Below are positions 5,364 to 5,426 of a DNA stretch of 5,426 bases, piece by piece (the first letter of the stretch is position 1; each line of letters begins with the position of its first letter). The translations under genes were made by a program, and so were the position numbers. The notes under the pieces are model-generated. The model worked only from the letters and a program-made list of their open reading frames with translations. It was not told where the DNA came from and made no database searches. The stretch is from Bacteroidales bacterium UBA4814 (GTDB taxonomy: Bacteria > Bacteroidota > Bacteroidia > Bacteroidales > UBA7960): assembly GCA_002402465.1 (NCBI GenBank), contig DHFW01000003.1, positions 1 to 5,426 on the forward strand, read 5' to 3'.

Positions 5364-5398
5364 GAGGAGTGCAGAAAACTGCACTCCTCTTTAGTTTG
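5364..5398 (+). terminator. Intrinsic terminator of the rplM-rpsI-rpsB-tsf operon
   Basis: GAGGAGTGCAG (5364-5374) and CTGCACTCCTC (5379-5389) form a perfect 11-bp stem around an AAAA loop, followed by the interrupted T-rich stretch TTTAGTTT. It begins 20 nt after the tsf stop. The T-tract is broken, so efficiency is uncertain, but position and stem strength make this the operon end. Confidence 0.88.
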
Positions 5399-5426
5399 GC
5401 ATTTAACTAGATAAATTTACGTTTTT

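Noticed and set aside
5395..5419. TTTG plus TAAATTTA as a promoter for a gene beyond the right edge
   Set aside because: The spacing is only 13 nt, the last base is A instead of G, and no coding sequence follows in the window to support it.
1..5426. A hidden novel mobile, defence or CRISPR system
   Set aside because: All long stretches are explained by conserved genes in normal order. No direct-repeat arrays, terminal inverted repeats, transposase or integrase motifs, tRNA-like folds or toxin-antitoxin pairs were seen on either strand.

Overview
The window looks like a chromosomal segment of a Bacteroidota (Bacteroidetes) bacterium. Four things point there: promoter elements of the form TAnnTTTG, mostly missing Shine-Dalgarno sequences with A-rich leaders instead, a type IX secretion (T9SS) sorting tail at the left edge, and the gene order rplM-rpsI-rpsB-tsf. 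The proteins read most like the Bacteroidales/Marinilabiliales side of the phylum, but that placement is an inference from memory, not from a search.

Left part (1-2301). The end of a plus-strand gene encoding a T9SS-type C-terminal tail stops at 67. A strong hairpin flanked by an A-tract and a T-tract (87-121) follows; it can terminate transcription from both sides and separates this gene from two convergent minus-strand genes. These are a PcpA/MhqO-like extradiol ring-cleaving dioxygenase (141-1064) and, 52 nt upstream of it, a DUF4105 membrane protein (1117-2301). The DUF4105 protein matches the family recently assigned as the Bacteroides lipoprotein N-acyltransferase Lnb. The two may be cotranscribed, lnb first.

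Middle (2302-2676). A 375-nt divergent control region holds a promoter element for lnb on the minus strand and two TAnnTTTG elements 106 nt apart pointing at rplM. The proximal one has a well-spaced TTTG -33 box, and that box overlaps a 32-bp near-perfect AT-rich palindrome. A small unrelated hairpin lies further upstream.

Right part (2677-5426). The genes for ribosomal proteins L13, S9 and S2 and for elongation factor Ts are packed in one direction with gaps of 2, 30 and 31 nt, and end in a perfect 11-bp terminator stem. They appear to form one translation operon driven from the middle region. S2 is odd in carrying a roughly 79-residue low-complexity acidic/basic tail.

Most of the window is housekeeping DNA. 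I see no mobile element, CRISPR array, tRNA, rRNA or defence system. The points most worth following are the palindrome at the rplM promoter, the S2 tail and the lnb gene.
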